The position numbers and the translations under genes are program-made. 64,000 nucleotides of DNA from Streptomyces pyxinicus (GTDB taxonomy: Bacteria > Actinomycetota > Actinomycetes > Streptomycetales > Streptomycetaceae). Location: positions 62,001 through 126,000 of the forward strand of contig NZ_JANUGP010000006.1 in the NCBI RefSeq assembly GCF_024753135.1. The letters run 5' to 3'. Below are positions 24,381 to 33,731 of this stretch, piece after piece (positions within the stretch are counted from its first letter, which is position 1; each line of letters starts with the position of its first letter). The notes beneath the pieces are model-generated. The model did not search any database, was not told where the DNA came from, and saw only the letters and a program-made list of their open reading frames with translations.

Positions 24381-25937
24381 CTACCGTCTACGCCGGGCCG
24401 TGCCGAACAGGGAGCGGGTGATCTCACGGCCGAGCTGGGTGCCGACCGAGCGGGCCAGGGACCTGAACATGCCGCTGGTGACGACCTGTTCGACCAGGGA
24501 CGGGTCCTTACTCGGAGCGGGCTCGGCCTCCGGTGCCCGGGGGGCCGGCTCCGGGCGGGCGCTCAGCCGCTCGTACGCCGACTCTCGGTCCACAGCCTGT
24601 GCATAACGGCTATGGAGCGGGGATTCCTGGACCGCGCGGTCCAGTTCGGCCGCGTCCACCGGGCCCATCCGGGACTCCGGGGCGCGCAGTCGGGTGGCCG
24701 CGACCGGCGTGGGCGCGCCGCTCTCGCCGAGCACGGTCACCACGGCCTCGCCGGTGCCCAGGCCGGTGAGGAGTTCCTCCAGGTCGTAGGCGGAGTCGGG
24801 GAACGTCCGCACGGTGGCCTTCAGGGCCTTCTGGTCGTCCGGGGTGAACGCCCGGAGCGCGTGCTGGACGCGGCTGCCGAGCTGGCCGAGGACGTCGGCG
24901 GGCACGTCCTTCGGGGTCTGGGTGACGAAGAAGACGCCGACGCCCTTGGACCGGATCAGCCGCACGGTCTGCGTGATCGACTCCAGGAACGCCCTCGACG
25001 CGTCGGCGAACAGCAGATGCGCCTCGTCGAAGAAGAAGACCAGCCGCGGCTTGTCGGCGTCGCCGATCTCGGGCAGGTCGTGGAAGAGGTCGGCCAGCAG
25101 CCACATCAGGAACGTGGAGAAGAGCTGCGGGCGGTCCTGGACGGCCGGGAGTTCGAGGACCGAGACGACACCGCGCCCGTCCGGGGCCGTCCGCAGGAAG
25201 CCGGCCGTGTCGAACTCCGGCTCGCCGAAGAAGTCCGCCATGCCCTGCGCCTCGAAGGCCGTGAGCGAGCGCAGGATCACGCCGGCCGTGGCGGTGGACA
25301 GGCCGCCGATGCCCTTCAGCTCGCTCTTGCCCTCGTCGGAGGTGAGGAACGCGACGACCGCCCTGAGGTTCTTGAGGTCGATCAGCTCCAGGCCCTTGGT
25401 GTCGGCGTAGTGGAAGATCAGGCCGAGCGACTGCTCCTGCGTCTGGTTGAGGCGGAGCACCTTGGCGAGCAGGACCGGTCCGAAGCTGGTGACCGTGGCC
25501 CGTACCGGGATGCCGTGGCCGAGGCCGCCGAGCGCGAGGAACTCCGCGGGGAAGCCGGCCGGCTCCCAGTCCTGGCCCACCTCACTCGCCCGGCTCCGCA
25601 CCCGGTCGTTCGACTCGCCCGGGCGCGCGATGCCGGACAGGTCGCCCTTCACGTCCGCGAGGAACACCGGCACGCCCTGGGCCGACAGCTGCTCGGTGAT
25701 CAGCTGGAGGGTCTTGGTCTTGCCGGTGCCGGTGGCCCCGGCGACCAGTCCGTGCCGGTTGAGCACGGACAGCGGGACGCGGACCGGCGCTTCGGGGAGG
25801 CAGTGCCCGTCCCAGAGCAGGGCGCCCAGGTCGAGGGCGGGGCAGGTGAAGGCGTAGCCGCCGGCGATCTTCGCCGCCGGGGCGGGGAGCGCGGGGCCCT
25901 CCGGGGCGCCGGCCGACGCGGTCTCGCTGTCACTCAT
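24381..25937 (-). CDS. HerA-like helicase, DUF853 family
   Basis: 518 residues. Walker A region LVAGATGTGKTKTLQLI near residue 65, followed by VFLADVKGDLSGIA, and Walker B region RLVFFFDEAHLLF near residue 300 with the Arg/Gln-rich VFFVTQTPKDVP after it. This order is that of DUF853 (YjgR-type) ATPases of the HerA/FtsK branch. They are annotated as helicases, but the cellular role is not established. The C-terminal 80 residues (Pro/Glu-rich, then SLARSVGTQLGREITRSLFG) are typical of the family. Monocistronic; its promoter region contains short repeats of GTTCCCGTTCTCGG type. Confidence 0.92.
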   Translation of the reverse strand: MSDSETASAGAPEGPALPAPAAKIAGGYAFTCPALDLGALLWDGHCLPEAPVRVPLSVLNRHGLVAGATGTGKTKTLQLITEQLSAQGVPVFLADVKGDLSGIARPGESNDRVRSRASEVGQDWEPAGFPAEFLALGGLGHGIPVRATVTSFGPVLLAKVLRLNQTQEQSLGLIFHYADTKGLELIDLKNLRAVVAFLTSDEGKSELKGIGGLSTATAGVILRSLTAFEAQGMADFFGEPEFDTAGFLRTAPDGRGVVSVLELPAVQDRPQLFSTFLMWLLADLFHDLPEIGDADKPRLVFFFDEAHLLFADASRAFLESITQTVRLIRSKGVGVFFVTQTPKDVPADVLGQLGSRVQHALRAFTPDDQKALKATVRTFPDSAYDLEELLTGLGTGEAVVTVLGESGAPTPVAATRLRAPESRMGPVDAAELDRAVQESPLHSRYAQAVDRESAYERLSARPEPAPRAPEAEPAPSKDPSLVEQVVTSGMFRSLARSVGTQLGREITRSLFGTARRRR

Positions 25938-26099
25938 CTACGGCCCCTGTTCCCGTTCCCATTCCCGGCCCTGTTCTCGGTCCCGTTCTCGGTCCTGTTC
26001 CCCTTGGTGACCCATTTGGCCGTTTCGCGGTACTTTTTCCAGCGTCGCACTCCCCCGCCATGGCTGCGCCCGGAACGTCTGGGCCGGTAGGCTTTCCGT

Positions 26100-26396
26100 G
26101 TGATCTTCAAGCGCATCGGAAACGGCCGGCCGTACCCCGACCACGGCCGGGAAAGCACCCGGCAGTGGGCGGACGTCGCGCCGCGCCCGGTCCGCCTCGA
26201 TCAGCTCGTGACCACCAAGCAGCAGCTCGATCTGGAGACGCTGCTCGCGGAGGACTCGACGTTCTACGGCGATCTCTTCGCGCACGTCGTGAAGTGGCAG
26301 GGCGACCTGTATCTGGAGGACGGTCTGCACCGCGCGGTCCGCGCGGCCCTCCAGCAGCGTCAGGTGCTGCACGCGCGCGTGCTCGAACTCGACTGA
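26100..26396 (+). CDS. Conserved actinobacterial protein annotated as VapB-type antitoxin
   Basis: GTG start; 98 residues: VIFKRIGNGRPYPDHG, then VRLDQLVTTKQQLDLETLLA and DLYLEDGLHRAVRAALQQR. The family is nearly universal in Streptomyces and databases often label it VapB family antitoxin. No toxin gene is next to it, so a toxin-antitoxin role is not supported here. Compact and probably cytoplasmic. Confidence 0.8.
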   Translation: MIFKRIGNGRPYPDHGRESTRQWADVAPRPVRLDQLVTTKQQLDLETLLAEDSTFYGDLFAHVVKWQGDLYLEDGLHRAVRAALQQRQVLHARVLELD

Positions 26397-26494
26397 CGTG
26401 GGCCGACAGGACCGTTGACCCTTTCGGGTTCCACTGAGCGGCTTCAACTGATCATCTGATAGGCATCGCCGCTCAGGCGCACTACGCTGCGTTC

Positions 26495-27136
26495 ATGAGC
26501 ATGCTGACGCCCCCTGGCATGGGCGGTAAGTACCGGATCACGGGGGACACCTACCCTCGGATGCGCCCGCACCGGCGCCTCGGCAGGCTCGTCGCCGCCG
26601 TGGTGGCCTCGGTCGCCGCGCTCGGCCTGGTCGGCTGGGGCACCCTGCAGCTCATCGACGTCTTCACCGGTGGCGGCGGCAAGGCCACGGCGGCCGGCCA
26701 CAAGAAGGACTGCGCGATCAAGACCGCCGCTGCCGCCGCCAGTGTGCGCGGGAACGTCCCGGCGCCGGGCACGATCACGGTGAACGTCTACAACGCCACC
26801 AAACGTGGCGGGCTCGCCAAGACCACCGCCGACGAGCTGAAGAAGCGCGGCTTCCGGATCGGGGACGTCGGCAACGCGTCCAAGGAGTACGACAAGAAGG
26901 TCAAGGGCGCCGGGGTACTGCTCGGCGCGGCTTCCGCGCAGAACACCTCGCTGCCGGTGCTCGGCACGCAGCTGGCGGGTGCGGAGCGGCGCACGGACCC
27001 GGCCCGCAAGGCCGCGACGGTCGACCTGATCATCGGCGACGCCTTCAAGGGCCTGGCCACCCCGGCGGACGCCGCCCGCGCCCTGACCACCCTGAGCAAG
27101 CCGACCCCTTCGGCCGCGCCGGAGAAGGGCTGCTGA
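26495..27136 (+). CDS. LytR C-terminal domain protein (envelope integrity, Cei-like)
   Basis: 213 residues. A short cytoplasmic N terminus (MSMLTPPGMGGKYRITGDTY), one membrane segment (about residues 31-55, LVAAVVASVAALGLVGWGT), then an extracellular LytR_C domain (TITVNVYNATKRGGLAKTTA, ELKKRGFRIGDVGNAS, VDLIIGDAFKGL). The domain binds cell-wall components in LytR-CpsA-Psr proteins; stand-alone versions contribute to envelope integrity. Located 98 nt after the VapB-like gene. Confidence 0.85.
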   Translation: MSMLTPPGMGGKYRITGDTYPRMRPHRRLGRLVAAVVASVAALGLVGWGTLQLIDVFTGGGGKATAAGHKKDCAIKTAAAAASVRGNVPAPGTITVNVYNATKRGGLAKTTADELKKRGFRIGDVGNASKEYDKKVKGAGVLLGAASAQNTSLPVLGTQLAGAERRTDPARKAATVDLIIGDAFKGLATPADAARALTTLSKPTPSAAPEKGC

Positions 27137-27228
27137 GCGCGGGGATCCGGAGCGGACGGGGGCGCGGGCACGCTACGGCCGACCACGCCGGCCCACCCCT
27201 CTGACCGGGCGACCTACGGCTGGTCGCG

Positions 27229-27314
27229 CCCTGAGACGGAGCCGAGCTTCGTACCGAACCAACTCCGCGCCCCTGAGACGGAGCCGAGCCGCGTACCGAA
27301 CCAACTCCGCGCCC
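27229..27314. repeat. Two-copy 42-bp tandem repeat in a 338-bp intergenic region
   Basis: CCCTGAGACGGAGCCGAGC followed by CGTACCGAACCAACTCCGCG occurs twice in tandem with two or three differences. The rest of 27137-27474 is GC-rich with short repeats (GCGCCCCTGAC, CGCCCCCGG) and shows no gene. It separates convergent genes. Confidence 0.8.
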
Positions 27315-27474
27315 TTGGCGCGGCGCCCGGCGGCAATCCGGCCCGCGTTCAGCGGAAGCCGGCACCGCCCGCGCCCCTGACGCAACCCGCGCCCCCGGCG
27401 CAAGGCGCCGCCCCCGGTATCGAAGCAACCCCGCGCCGAAAGAAACCGTCTCGGAGAGTCCCCGAAGGACCCCG

Positions 27475-28116
27475 CTACTCCGCCGCGCCGTACAGGCGGT
27501 CGCCCGCGTCGCCCAGGCCCGGGATGATGTAGCCCTGGTCGTTGAGGTGGTCGTCGACGGCGGCCGTCACGACCGTGACGGGGGTGCCGGCCAGCTCGCG
27601 CTCCATGACCGCGACGCCCTCCGGGGCGGCCAGCAGGACCACGGCCGTCACGTCGTCGGCGCCGCGCCGGATCAGCTCCCGGATCGCCGCGACCAGCGTG
27701 CCGCCGGTGGCCAGCATCGGGTCGAGGACGTACACCTGGCGACCCGAGAGGTCCTCCGGCATGCGCGTGGCGTACGTGGAGGCCTCCAGGGTCTCCTCGT
27801 TGCGGATCATGCCGAGGAAGCCCACCTCGGCTGTCGGCAGCAGCCGCACCATGCCGTCCAGCATGCCGAGACCGGCGCGCAGGATCGGCACGACCAGCGG
27901 GCGCGGCCGGGCGAGCTTGACGCCGGTGGTGGTGGCCACCGGGGTCTGGATGTCGACCGCCTCGGTGCGCACGTCCCGGGTCGCCTCGTAGGCGAGCAGG
28001 GTGACCAGTTCGTCGGCGAGCCGGCGGAAGGTCGGGGAGTCCGTGCGCTGGTCGCGCAGCGTGGTGAGCTTGTGGGCGACCAGGGGGTGGTCGACGACGT
28101 GGAGACGCATGCCCAT
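27475..28116 (-). CDS. upp: Uracil phosphoribosyltransferase
   Basis: Converts uracil and PRPP to UMP in pyrimidine salvage. 213 residues, close to the family length. Signatures: [20 protein letters not shown] at the N terminus, [13 protein letters not shown], the PRPP loop [13 protein letters not shown] near residue 130 and the uracil-binding end [15 protein letters not shown]. Two closely spaced ATG codons (MGM) make the exact start uncertain by two residues. Confidence 0.97.
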   Translation of the reverse strand: MGMRLHVVDHPLVAHKLTTLRDQRTDSPTFRRLADELVTLLAYEATRDVRTEAVDIQTPVATTTGVKLARPRPLVVPILRAGLGMLDGMVRLLPTAEVGFLGMIRNEETLEASTYATRMPEDLSGRQVYVLDPMLATGGTLVAAIRELIRRGADDVTAVVLLAAPEGVAVMERELAGTPVTVVTAAVDDHLNDQGYIIPGLGDAGDRLYGAAE

Positions 28117-28217
28117 AACGGTACCCGCGCCCCGCCCCCTGCTCAGGACCGGCCGACCCTGGCGTCAAACCGGCCGACCGGGGGAAAGTGGAAGGGACGC
28201 TACTGGGGTGGTGCGAC

Positions 28218-28442
28218 GTGTCTGACCTGTCCGACCTGTCCGACCTTTCGGAGAACGCGTCCATGGAGACCGGGGCCGCCGAGGACGCGGCACCCGAGAC
28301 GGACGCCGAGCGCCGACGGCGGCGCGCCCGGTTCCTGCGCGAGCTGGCCGAGGCGCGGGCGTTGCGCGCCCGGGTGCAGCCGCGACGCGCCAAGGCCGCG
28401 CGACTTCGTCACACGATGCGGATGCGCACGTTCCGCTGGTAG
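28218..28442 (+). CDS. Small basic protein ending MRMRTFRW
   Basis: GTG at 28218 preceded by GGGGTGG; 74 residues. N terminus SDLSDLSDLSENASM comes from a GACCTGTCC tandem repeat, followed by an acidic stretch and a strongly basic helical part (AERRRRRARFLRELAEA) and the end RHTMRMRTFRW. I recall this ending from other Streptomyces genomes, but know no function. The basic half could bind nucleic acid. GTG 28188 is an alternative start with a poorer ribosome site. Confidence 0.55.
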   Translation: MSDLSDLSDLSENASMETGAAEDAAPETDAERRRRRARFLRELAEARALRARVQPRRAKAARLRHTMRMRTFRW

Positions 28443-28785
28443 CGGGCGGCCCCTCGGCGGCGGGCCCGGCGGTCCGCGGCGGAGCGGAGGTTCCACGCCC
28501 GTACCGGTGTTGCCGTGGTGGGGTGCGGGGGCGCGCGGGAAAGCCGCGTACGATCCGCAGGTGGCGGCAACGAGTGCGCTGCCGGGTCGACGACCGGTCC
28601 GCGACCGGTTCACGACCGGTTCGTGGTCGAAACAGCCAGACACAGCGACCGGAAGACGTCCCCTGGACGCCTTGTTTCTGCCACGATTCCGAGTGGGTGG
28701 GGCTCGGAGCCAAGCTCTCTCCGCCCACGAACCTCCGCCGGGGGGACCGCCAACCGGCACGCCTATGACCAGTGGGAGAGTCACG
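28443..28785. other. Intergenic region with three 11-bp tandem repeats
   Basis: CGACCGGTYCG-type units follow one another at 28591-28623. No gene supported. Contains the promoter of the TadA-associated gene downstream. Confidence 0.5.
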
Positions 28786-29325
28786 GTGTACTTCGCCGCA
28801 CTGCTCGCGCGCACCGAAGACGGGTGGGAAGCGAGCGACACAGAGCTCGACGATGTGGAGTCCCTGTCGGATCTGGCCGACCTGGCCAGGGAGGCCTCTC
28901 CCGACGAGGACACGGTGCTCGTCCTGATCGAACAGGAGGACGCCTGGTTCGGCGTCGTACGCGTGGACGGCGAGGAAGACCCTCGCATCTACGTCTCCGA
29001 CGCCGCGGCCGCCGCCCGCAGCGCCTACGGCGAGCTGCTGCTCACCGACGAACTGCTCGGCCGGGAGCCCGGTGCCGACGACGGCCCGGACCTGGACGCC
29101 CTGGACCTGGACGGCACCGAGGACGGCGAGTCCGAGGACGGCGACGGGTCGGAAGAGGACGGCGCCGGCGGCGACGCGGTGCCGCTGGGCCCGGTCGGCG
29201 ACAGCGAGATCCTCGACGACCTGGGCATCGGCGAGAAGGAACTGCGCGCCCTGGACGCCGAGGACGCGCTCGGCTCGATCGCCGAGGCGCTCGGTGCCTC
29301 GGAGGTGCTGGAGACCGTCCGCTGA
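28786..29325 (+). CDS. tRNA adenosine deaminase-associated protein
   Basis: GTG start after a GGGAGAG site; 179 residues: VYFAALLARTEDGWEASDTE, LVLIEQEDAWFGVVRVDGEE, PRIYVSDAAAAARSAYGELL, then an acidic Asp/Glu/Gly linker (about residues 100-140) and a conserved tail (GDSEILDDLGIGEKELRAL). This actinobacterial family is always next to tadA and probably assists or regulates it; the mechanism is unknown. tadA starts 71 nt downstream. Confidence 0.9.
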   Translation: MYFAALLARTEDGWEASDTELDDVESLSDLADLAREASPDEDTVLVLIEQEDAWFGVVRVDGEEDPRIYVSDAAAAARSAYGELLLTDELLGREPGADDGPDLDALDLDGTEDGESEDGDGSEEDGAGGDAVPLGPVGDSEILDDLGIGEKELRALDAEDALGSIAEALGASEVLETVR

Positions 29326-29396
29326 CCGCCGCGAACACCGACGGCGGGGCCGTCCGCCCGGACCCGGACCCCGTGCGCGATCCCTGGCGGGCCGCG

Positions 29397-29828
29397 ATGC
29401 GGCTCGCCCTGGCCGAGGCCGAACGGGCCGAACAGGGCGGTGACGTGCCGGTCGGCGCCGTCGTGCTGTCCCGGGACGGTACGACGGTGCTGGCCACCGG
29501 CCACAACGAGCGCGAGGCGACCGGCGATCCCACGGCGCACGCGGAGGTCCTCGCGATCCGGCGGGCGGCGGCGCTGCTCGGCGAGTGGCGGCTGACCGGC
29601 TGCACCCTGGTGGTCACCCTGGAGCCGTGCACGATGTGCGCGGGTGCGATCGTGCAGTCCCGGGTCGACCGGGTCGTCTACGGCGCCCGGGATGAGAAGG
29701 CGGGCGCGGCCGGTTCCCTGTGGGACGTGGTCCGCGACCGGCGCCTCAACCACCGGCCGGAGGTCGTCGCGGGGGTGCTCGCGGCCGAGTGCGCCCATCT
29801 GCTCACCGAGTTCTTCCGGGACCGCTGA
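29397..29828 (+). CDS. tadA: tRNA(adenine-34) deaminase TadA
   Basis: Forms inosine at the wobble position of tRNA-Arg(ACG); that substrate tRNA is itself encoded at 46601. 143 residues with zinc-deaminase motifs: GDPTAHAEVLAIR (catalytic His/Glu) and LEPCTMCAGAI (PCxxC). The start is ambiguous: ATG 29397 gives MRLALAEAERAEQG; GTG 29373 would add VRDPWRAA. Neither has a strong ribosome site. A tRNA-Ser follows 69 nt later. Confidence 0.93.
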   Translation: MRLALAEAERAEQGGDVPVGAVVLSRDGTTVLATGHNEREATGDPTAHAEVLAIRRAAALLGEWRLTGCTLVVTLEPCTMCAGAIVQSRVDRVVYGARDEKAGAAGSLWDVVRDRRLNHRPEVVAGVLAAECAHLLTEFFRDR

Positions 29829-29897
29829 GCCTCCGGTCGCCGGGGCCGCTGACCACCGATTTCTGACCATGCCCCGCCGTGCTGTAAGGTCTCCCTC

Positions 29898-29982
29898 GGT
29901 AGCGTGTCCGAGCGGCCGAAGGAGCTCGCCTCGAAAGCGAGTGTGGCGCAAGTCACCGAGGGTTCAAATCCCTCCGCTACCG
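29898..29982 (+). tRNA. tRNA-Ser(CGA)
   Basis: Acceptor GGTAGCG/CGCTACC with discriminator G, anticodon arm GCCT-CGA-AAGC and T arm GGTTCAAATCC with a class II variable arm. No encoded CCA. Confidence 0.96.
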
Positions 29983-29991
29983 CTCGAAGAG

Positions 29992-30016
29992 GGGCCTCAT
30001 CGCGAGATGGGGCCCT
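29992..30016 (+). terminator. Intrinsic terminator after tRNA-Ser(CGA)
   Basis: Ten-bp stem GGGCCTCATC/GATGGGGCCC, loop GCGA, followed by TTTT. Confidence 0.9.
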
Positions 30017-30175
30017 TTTCGCATGCCGGGCACGGGCCGCACGGGCCCGCCAAGGGAACCGGCTCGGTGGGCCGTTGGTCTTCTCATATGACCTCAGGGT
30101 TATGCTCGCCGCCGGCAGGGGCTCAGGTGGCAACGCGAGGCAGAAGGCACAACAGAAGGCACAGGGGAGGCCGCG

Positions 30176-30355
30176 GTGGCGGTGAACGCCAAGAAGATCG
30201 CCGTGTACGTGCTCGTGGTCTTCGCGCTGTACGTGATCATCACGGATCCGGCCAAGGCGGCCGACTACGTCCAGATAGGCTTCCAGGGCATATCGGACGC
30301 GGCCAAGGCCGTCGGCGACTTCATGACCTGGGTCGCCAACGGAGCCAAGAACTGA
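30176..30355 (+). CDS. 59-residue conserved membrane peptide
   Basis: GTG directly after GGGGAGG; 59 residues: VAVNAKKIAVYVLVVFALYV with one hydrophobic segment (about residues 8-22), followed by IITDPAKAADYVQIGFQGIS and the amphipathic end FMTWVANGAKN. Good codon use. It resembles a small membrane protein found widely in Streptomyces; function unknown. Confidence 0.8.
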   Translation: MAVNAKKIAVYVLVVFALYVIITDPAKAADYVQIGFQGISDAAKAVGDFMTWVANGAKN

Positions 30356-30408
30356 GAGACCCGAGAACCGAAAGACCCCGAAGAACCGGAAGAACCGAGG
30401 GACGCCCC

Positions 30409-30702
30409 ATGATCCGCCACCTGGTCCTCTTCAAGCTCAACGAGGGCGTCGAACGCGACGATCCGCAGGTCGTGGCCGGGGCCGAGGCCTTCCGCGCACT
30501 CGGCGACCGGATCCCGGAACTGCGGTTCTGGGAGTGCGCCTGGAACATCAGCGACCGCCCGATCGCCTACGACTTCGCGATCAACTCGGCCGTCGAGGAC
30601 ACCGCCGCCCTCCAGCGCTACCTGGAGCACCCGGCGCACCAGGCGGGCGTGGCGCTGTGGCGCGAGTTCGCCACGTGGGTGATGGCCGACTACGAGTTCT
30701 GA
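30409..30702 (+). CDS. Dabb-domain (stress-responsive A/B barrel) protein
   Basis: 97 residues: MIRHLVLFKLNEGVERDD, ALGDRIPELRFWECAWN and ALQRYLEHPAHQAGVALWRE. The conserved H-x-V/L-x-F-K start and H-P-x-H motif are typical of Dabb dimers. The role is unclear. Ends before a strong terminator. Confidence 0.9.
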   Translation: MIRHLVLFKLNEGVERDDPQVVAGAEAFRALGDRIPELRFWECAWNISDRPIAYDFAINSAVEDTAALQRYLEHPAHQAGVALWREFATWVMADYEF

Positions 30703-30717
30703 GTCTCCCGGCACGGC

Positions 30718-30744
30718 AGCCCCCCGTCGGCGCGACGGGGGGCT
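30718..30744 (+). terminator. Intrinsic terminator after the Dabb gene
   Basis: AGCCCCCCGTC pairs with GACGGGGGGCT, 5-nt loop, followed by TTC. Confidence 0.9.
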
Positions 30745-30876
30745 TTCCTGTGTTCACCTCAACTTGCCGTTTTCCGACGTGTTTGAGAACAACACGGCGT
30801 TATGCGGTGCTTGCACACAGTGCACATGTCTTGTGATGCTATGACCGCTTTTGACGGATGATGGACGGACGAAGAG

Positions 30877-31719
30877 GTGGCGTTGACCGTGCCGGCCAGT
30901 ACTGCGCCGCCCCAGGACGAGGCACCCGCCCCGCCCCCGCCGGCTCCCGAGAAACGCCGCGGCGCCGACACCCGGGCCCTGACCCAGGTGCTCTTCGGCG
31001 AACTGAAGCAGCTCACCCCCGGTACGCCGGAGCACAACCGGGTACGGGGGGCGCTGATCGAGGCGAACCTCCCGCTCGTGCGCTACGCCGCCGCCCGCTT
31101 CCGCTCCCGCAACGAGCCGATGGAGGACGTCGTCCAGGTCGGCACCATCGGCCTCATCAACGCCATCGACCGCTTCGACCCCGACCGGGGCGTGCAGTTC
31201 CCCACCTTCGCGATGCCGACCGTCGTCGGCGAGATCAAGCGCTACTTCCGGGACAACGTCCGCACGGTGCACGTACCGCGCCGGCTGCACGAGCTGTGGG
31301 TGCAGGTCAACAGCGCCACCGAGGACCTCACCACCGCCTTCGGACGCACACCGTCGACCGCCGAGATCGCCGAGCGGCTGCGGATCAGCGAGGACGAGGT
31401 GCTGTCCTGCATCGAGGCGGGGCGGTCGTACCACGCGACCTCGCTGGAGGCGGCGCAGGAGGGCGACGGGCTGCCCGGCCTGCTGGACCGCATCGGCTAC
31501 GAGGACCCCGCCCTGGACGGCGTGGAACACCGCGACCTGGTCCGGCACCTGCTCGTCCAACTCCCCGAGCGCGAGCAGCGGATCCTGCTGCTGCGTTACT
31601 ACAGCAACCTGACCCAGTCCCAGATCAGCGCGGAACTCGGCGTCTCCCAGATGCACGTCTCCCGGCTTCTCGCCCGCAGCTTCCAGCGACTGCGCTCGGC
31701 GAACCGTATCGACGCGTAG
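30877..31719 (+). CDS. sigF: SigB-type RNA polymerase sigma factor, SigF ortholog
   Basis: 280 residues with region 2 ([59 protein letters not shown]), region 3 and a complete region 4 ([35 protein letters not shown]). By family and synteny it matches S. coelicolor SigF, the late sporulation sigma factor acting in prespores; this orthology is inferred from memory. GTG start with a weak ribosome site; Pro-rich N-terminal 35 residues. Next to its paralogue at 32088. Confidence 0.88.
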   Translation: MALTVPASTAPPQDEAPAPPPPAPEKRRGADTRALTQVLFGELKQLTPGTPEHNRVRGALIEANLPLVRYAAARFRSRNEPMEDVVQVGTIGLINAIDRFDPDRGVQFPTFAMPTVVGEIKRYFRDNVRTVHVPRRLHELWVQVNSATEDLTTAFGRTPSTAEIAERLRISEDEVLSCIEAGRSYHATSLEAAQEGDGLPGLLDRIGYEDPALDGVEHRDLVRHLLVQLPEREQRILLLRYYSNLTQSQISAELGVSQMHVSRLLARSFQRLRSANRIDA

Positions 31720-32087
31720 TCGCTCACGCGTAGTCGCCTACCAGTTCCCGGTGGGCGCATACCGGGCGCCCCGCAGATGCACAGCAGGCGCACCGAAGCA
31801 CACACCCGAACAGCCCTGCATCGCAAACCTGATCGAGCGCTCACCGGCGCGAGCGAATCGCTCACCAGGGACGTTGTCGGCAGTTGGGACCCGAGACACC
31901 GTCACACCCCGTCTCTCCAGGGCCTATTCGGATCTTCTGTGTCGACATGTCACTACAGCGCGTTGCCGACATGTGACATTCTGCGGGAAGCGCGTTTGCC
32001 GGGGCTCCGGCGCCGGTATTCAGGTGAAGGCTGCGTTGCTCGCACGACAGCGCCGCCCCGACCGTCCCGCGACCCAAAGGGGGTGGC
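31720..32087. promoter_or_regulatory. sigN upstream region with repeats
   Basis: No gene. Contains CGCGTAGTCGC twice just after the sigF stop, a palindrome GAGCGAATCGCTC at 31851-31863, and a direct repeat CGACATGTSAC at 31943-31953 and 31968-31978, all upstream of sigN. The last pair is placed to bind a regulator near the promoter. Confidence 0.5.
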
Positions 32088-33002
32088 ATGTCCGCAGAAC
32101 AGGGCAGCTCGAAGGTGCTGGCGCCCGCGAGGAGCGAGGCAGCGCCCAAGGAGCTCGACGCACTCGACGTCCTCGACGGCATCGAGGGCGTCACGACCCT
32201 CGACGCCGTGCCGGCCCCGGCCGCTCCCGCCGTGGGCGAGGCCATCGACACCCGCACCCTGTCCCGCTCGCTCTTCCTGCGGCTCGCCGCACTCGGCGAG
32301 AACAGCCCCGAGCGGGCCTACGTCCGGGACACCCTGATCGAGCTGAACCTGCCGCTGGTCCGCTACGCGGCGGCGCGTTTCCGCTCCCGTAACGAGCCGA
32401 TGGAGGACATCGTCCAGGTCGGCACCATCGGCCTGATCAAGGCGATCGACCGCTTCGACTGCGAGCGGGGGGTGGAGTTCCCCACCTTCGCGATGCCGAC
32501 GGTCGTGGGCGAGATCAAGCGGTTCTTCCGCGACACCTCCTGGTCGGTGCGCGTCCCGCGCCGGCTCCAGGAGCTGCGGCTGGCCCTCACCAAGGCCAGC
32601 GACGAGCTGTCGCAGAAGCTGGACCGCTCCCCGACGGTGACCGAACTGGCCGCGGTGCTCGGCGTCTCCGAGGAGGACGTGGTCGACGGCCTCGCGGTCG
32701 GCAACGCGTACACCGCCTCCTCCCTCGACTCGCCGGCCCCGGAGGACGACGGCGGCGAGGGCTCGCTGGCCGACCGGCTCGGCTACGAGGACACCGCGCT
32801 GGAGGGCGTGGAGTACCGCGAGTCCCTGAAGCCCCTGCTGGCCAAACTCCCGCCCCGGGAGCGCCGGATCATCATGCTGCGCTTCTTCGCCAACATGACC
32901 CAGTCGCAGATCGGCGAGGAGGTCGGCATCTCCCAGATGCACGTCTCCCGCCTCCTCACCCGCACCCTGGCCCAGCTCCGCGACGGCCTGATCGCCGACT
33001 GA
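32088..33002 (+). CDS. sigN: SigB-type RNA polymerase sigma factor, SigN ortholog
   Basis: 304 residues, paralogue of the preceding gene. Same region 2 ([37 protein letters not shown]) and region 4 ([35 protein letters not shown]). N-terminal extension of about 55 residues is Asp/Ala-rich. ATG after GGGGGTGG. Synteny fits S. coelicolor sigN, active in development (inference). No anti-sigma gene is adjacent; an RsbW-like ATPase lies at 61571 but nothing links them. Confidence 0.88.
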   Translation: MSAEQGSSKVLAPARSEAAPKELDALDVLDGIEGVTTLDAVPAPAAPAVGEAIDTRTLSRSLFLRLAALGENSPERAYVRDTLIELNLPLVRYAAARFRSRNEPMEDIVQVGTIGLIKAIDRFDCERGVEFPTFAMPTVVGEIKRFFRDTSWSVRVPRRLQELRLALTKASDELSQKLDRSPTVTELAAVLGVSEEDVVDGLAVGNAYTASSLDSPAPEDDGGEGSLADRLGYEDTALEGVEYRESLKPLLAKLPPRERRIIMLRFFANMTQSQIGEEVGISQMHVSRLLTRTLAQLRDGLIAD

Positions 33003-33020
33003 CCCACCCAGCCCGAACCC

Positions 33021-33047
33021 CCGGCCGCCGAGCACCTCGGCGGCCGG
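33021..33047 (+). terminator. Hairpin terminator after sigN
   Basis: Perfect 12-bp stem CCGGCCGCCGAG/CTCGGCGGCCGG with a CAC loop, 18 nt after the stop. Confidence 0.85.
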
Positions 33048-33688
33048 TCGTGCTCTGCGCGGGCGGGGGCGTGGTACGCCGAATCCCAGGGCCGGTGACA
33101 GCGCGGGGCATGGTGCCGGCCGCCCGCCGCCAACCAGTGTGCGGTACCGCTGACGCGGCTCGGGGAGGGCGGGCAGTACGAGGCACATCGCGATCGGCCG
33201 CGACCGAGCCGTAGGCCGGAACCATCGCCGATCACCACGGTGGCCACGCGCAGACCGAGCACCGCGCCGCCCCCACGACGCCGACGGGTTACGGCGCAGC
33301 GCCGCTGACCGGCGGGCCGGGCACGGAGAGCGGCAGCGCCTGGTCGCCGGAGGGCGCCCGTGTGGCGGTCTCGGACGGTTGTGTAGCGGTCTCGGACGGT
33401 TGCTGTCGTCGAGTGCGTGACAGCGACAGCGGTGTTGCCGCGGGTCGGGGGGCTGCCCTCGGTCACAGGGGCGAGCCGGCGTGGGCCACGGTGCCGCCAC
33501 GTCGGCGGGGCGTGCTGGACTGCGCGGCCGGCGTGGAGCGGTGCGTCCACCGGATCGCCGGGCCGGTTCGGCGGCCGTCGGGTGTCCGGGCCGGGTGGCG
33601 TCCCCGCCGGTTGGCGTCCCCGCCGGGCGGCGGGACGCGGTGCGGTCCGCCCGCCGCGTGCCGCCCCGCCCCCGCGCACGCCAAAGCC
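33048..33688. other. Gap of 640 bp without a supported gene; 21-bp tandem repeat
   Basis: Frames here show poor start sites and shifting codon bias. A two-copy 21-bp tandem repeat (GTGTRGCGGTCTCGGACGG plus TT) occupies 33360-33401, and GGCGTCCCCGCCGG recurs near 33600. Probably noncoding or old relic. Confidence 0.5.
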
Positions 33689-33713
33689 GCGCCGGGCCCA
33701 AGTGGCCCGGCGC
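33689..33713 (-). terminator. Hairpin terminator of the 66-residue membrane protein gene
   Basis: GCGCCGGGCC pairs with GGCCCGGCGC with a 5-nt loop, 18 nt beyond the stop on the minus strand. Confidence 0.85.
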
Positions 33714-33731
33714 ATGAGCAGGCAGCCCCCG

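Noticed and set aside
26100..26396. A functional toxin-antitoxin module
   Set aside because: No PIN-domain or other toxin gene adjoins it; the VapB label comes from family naming only.
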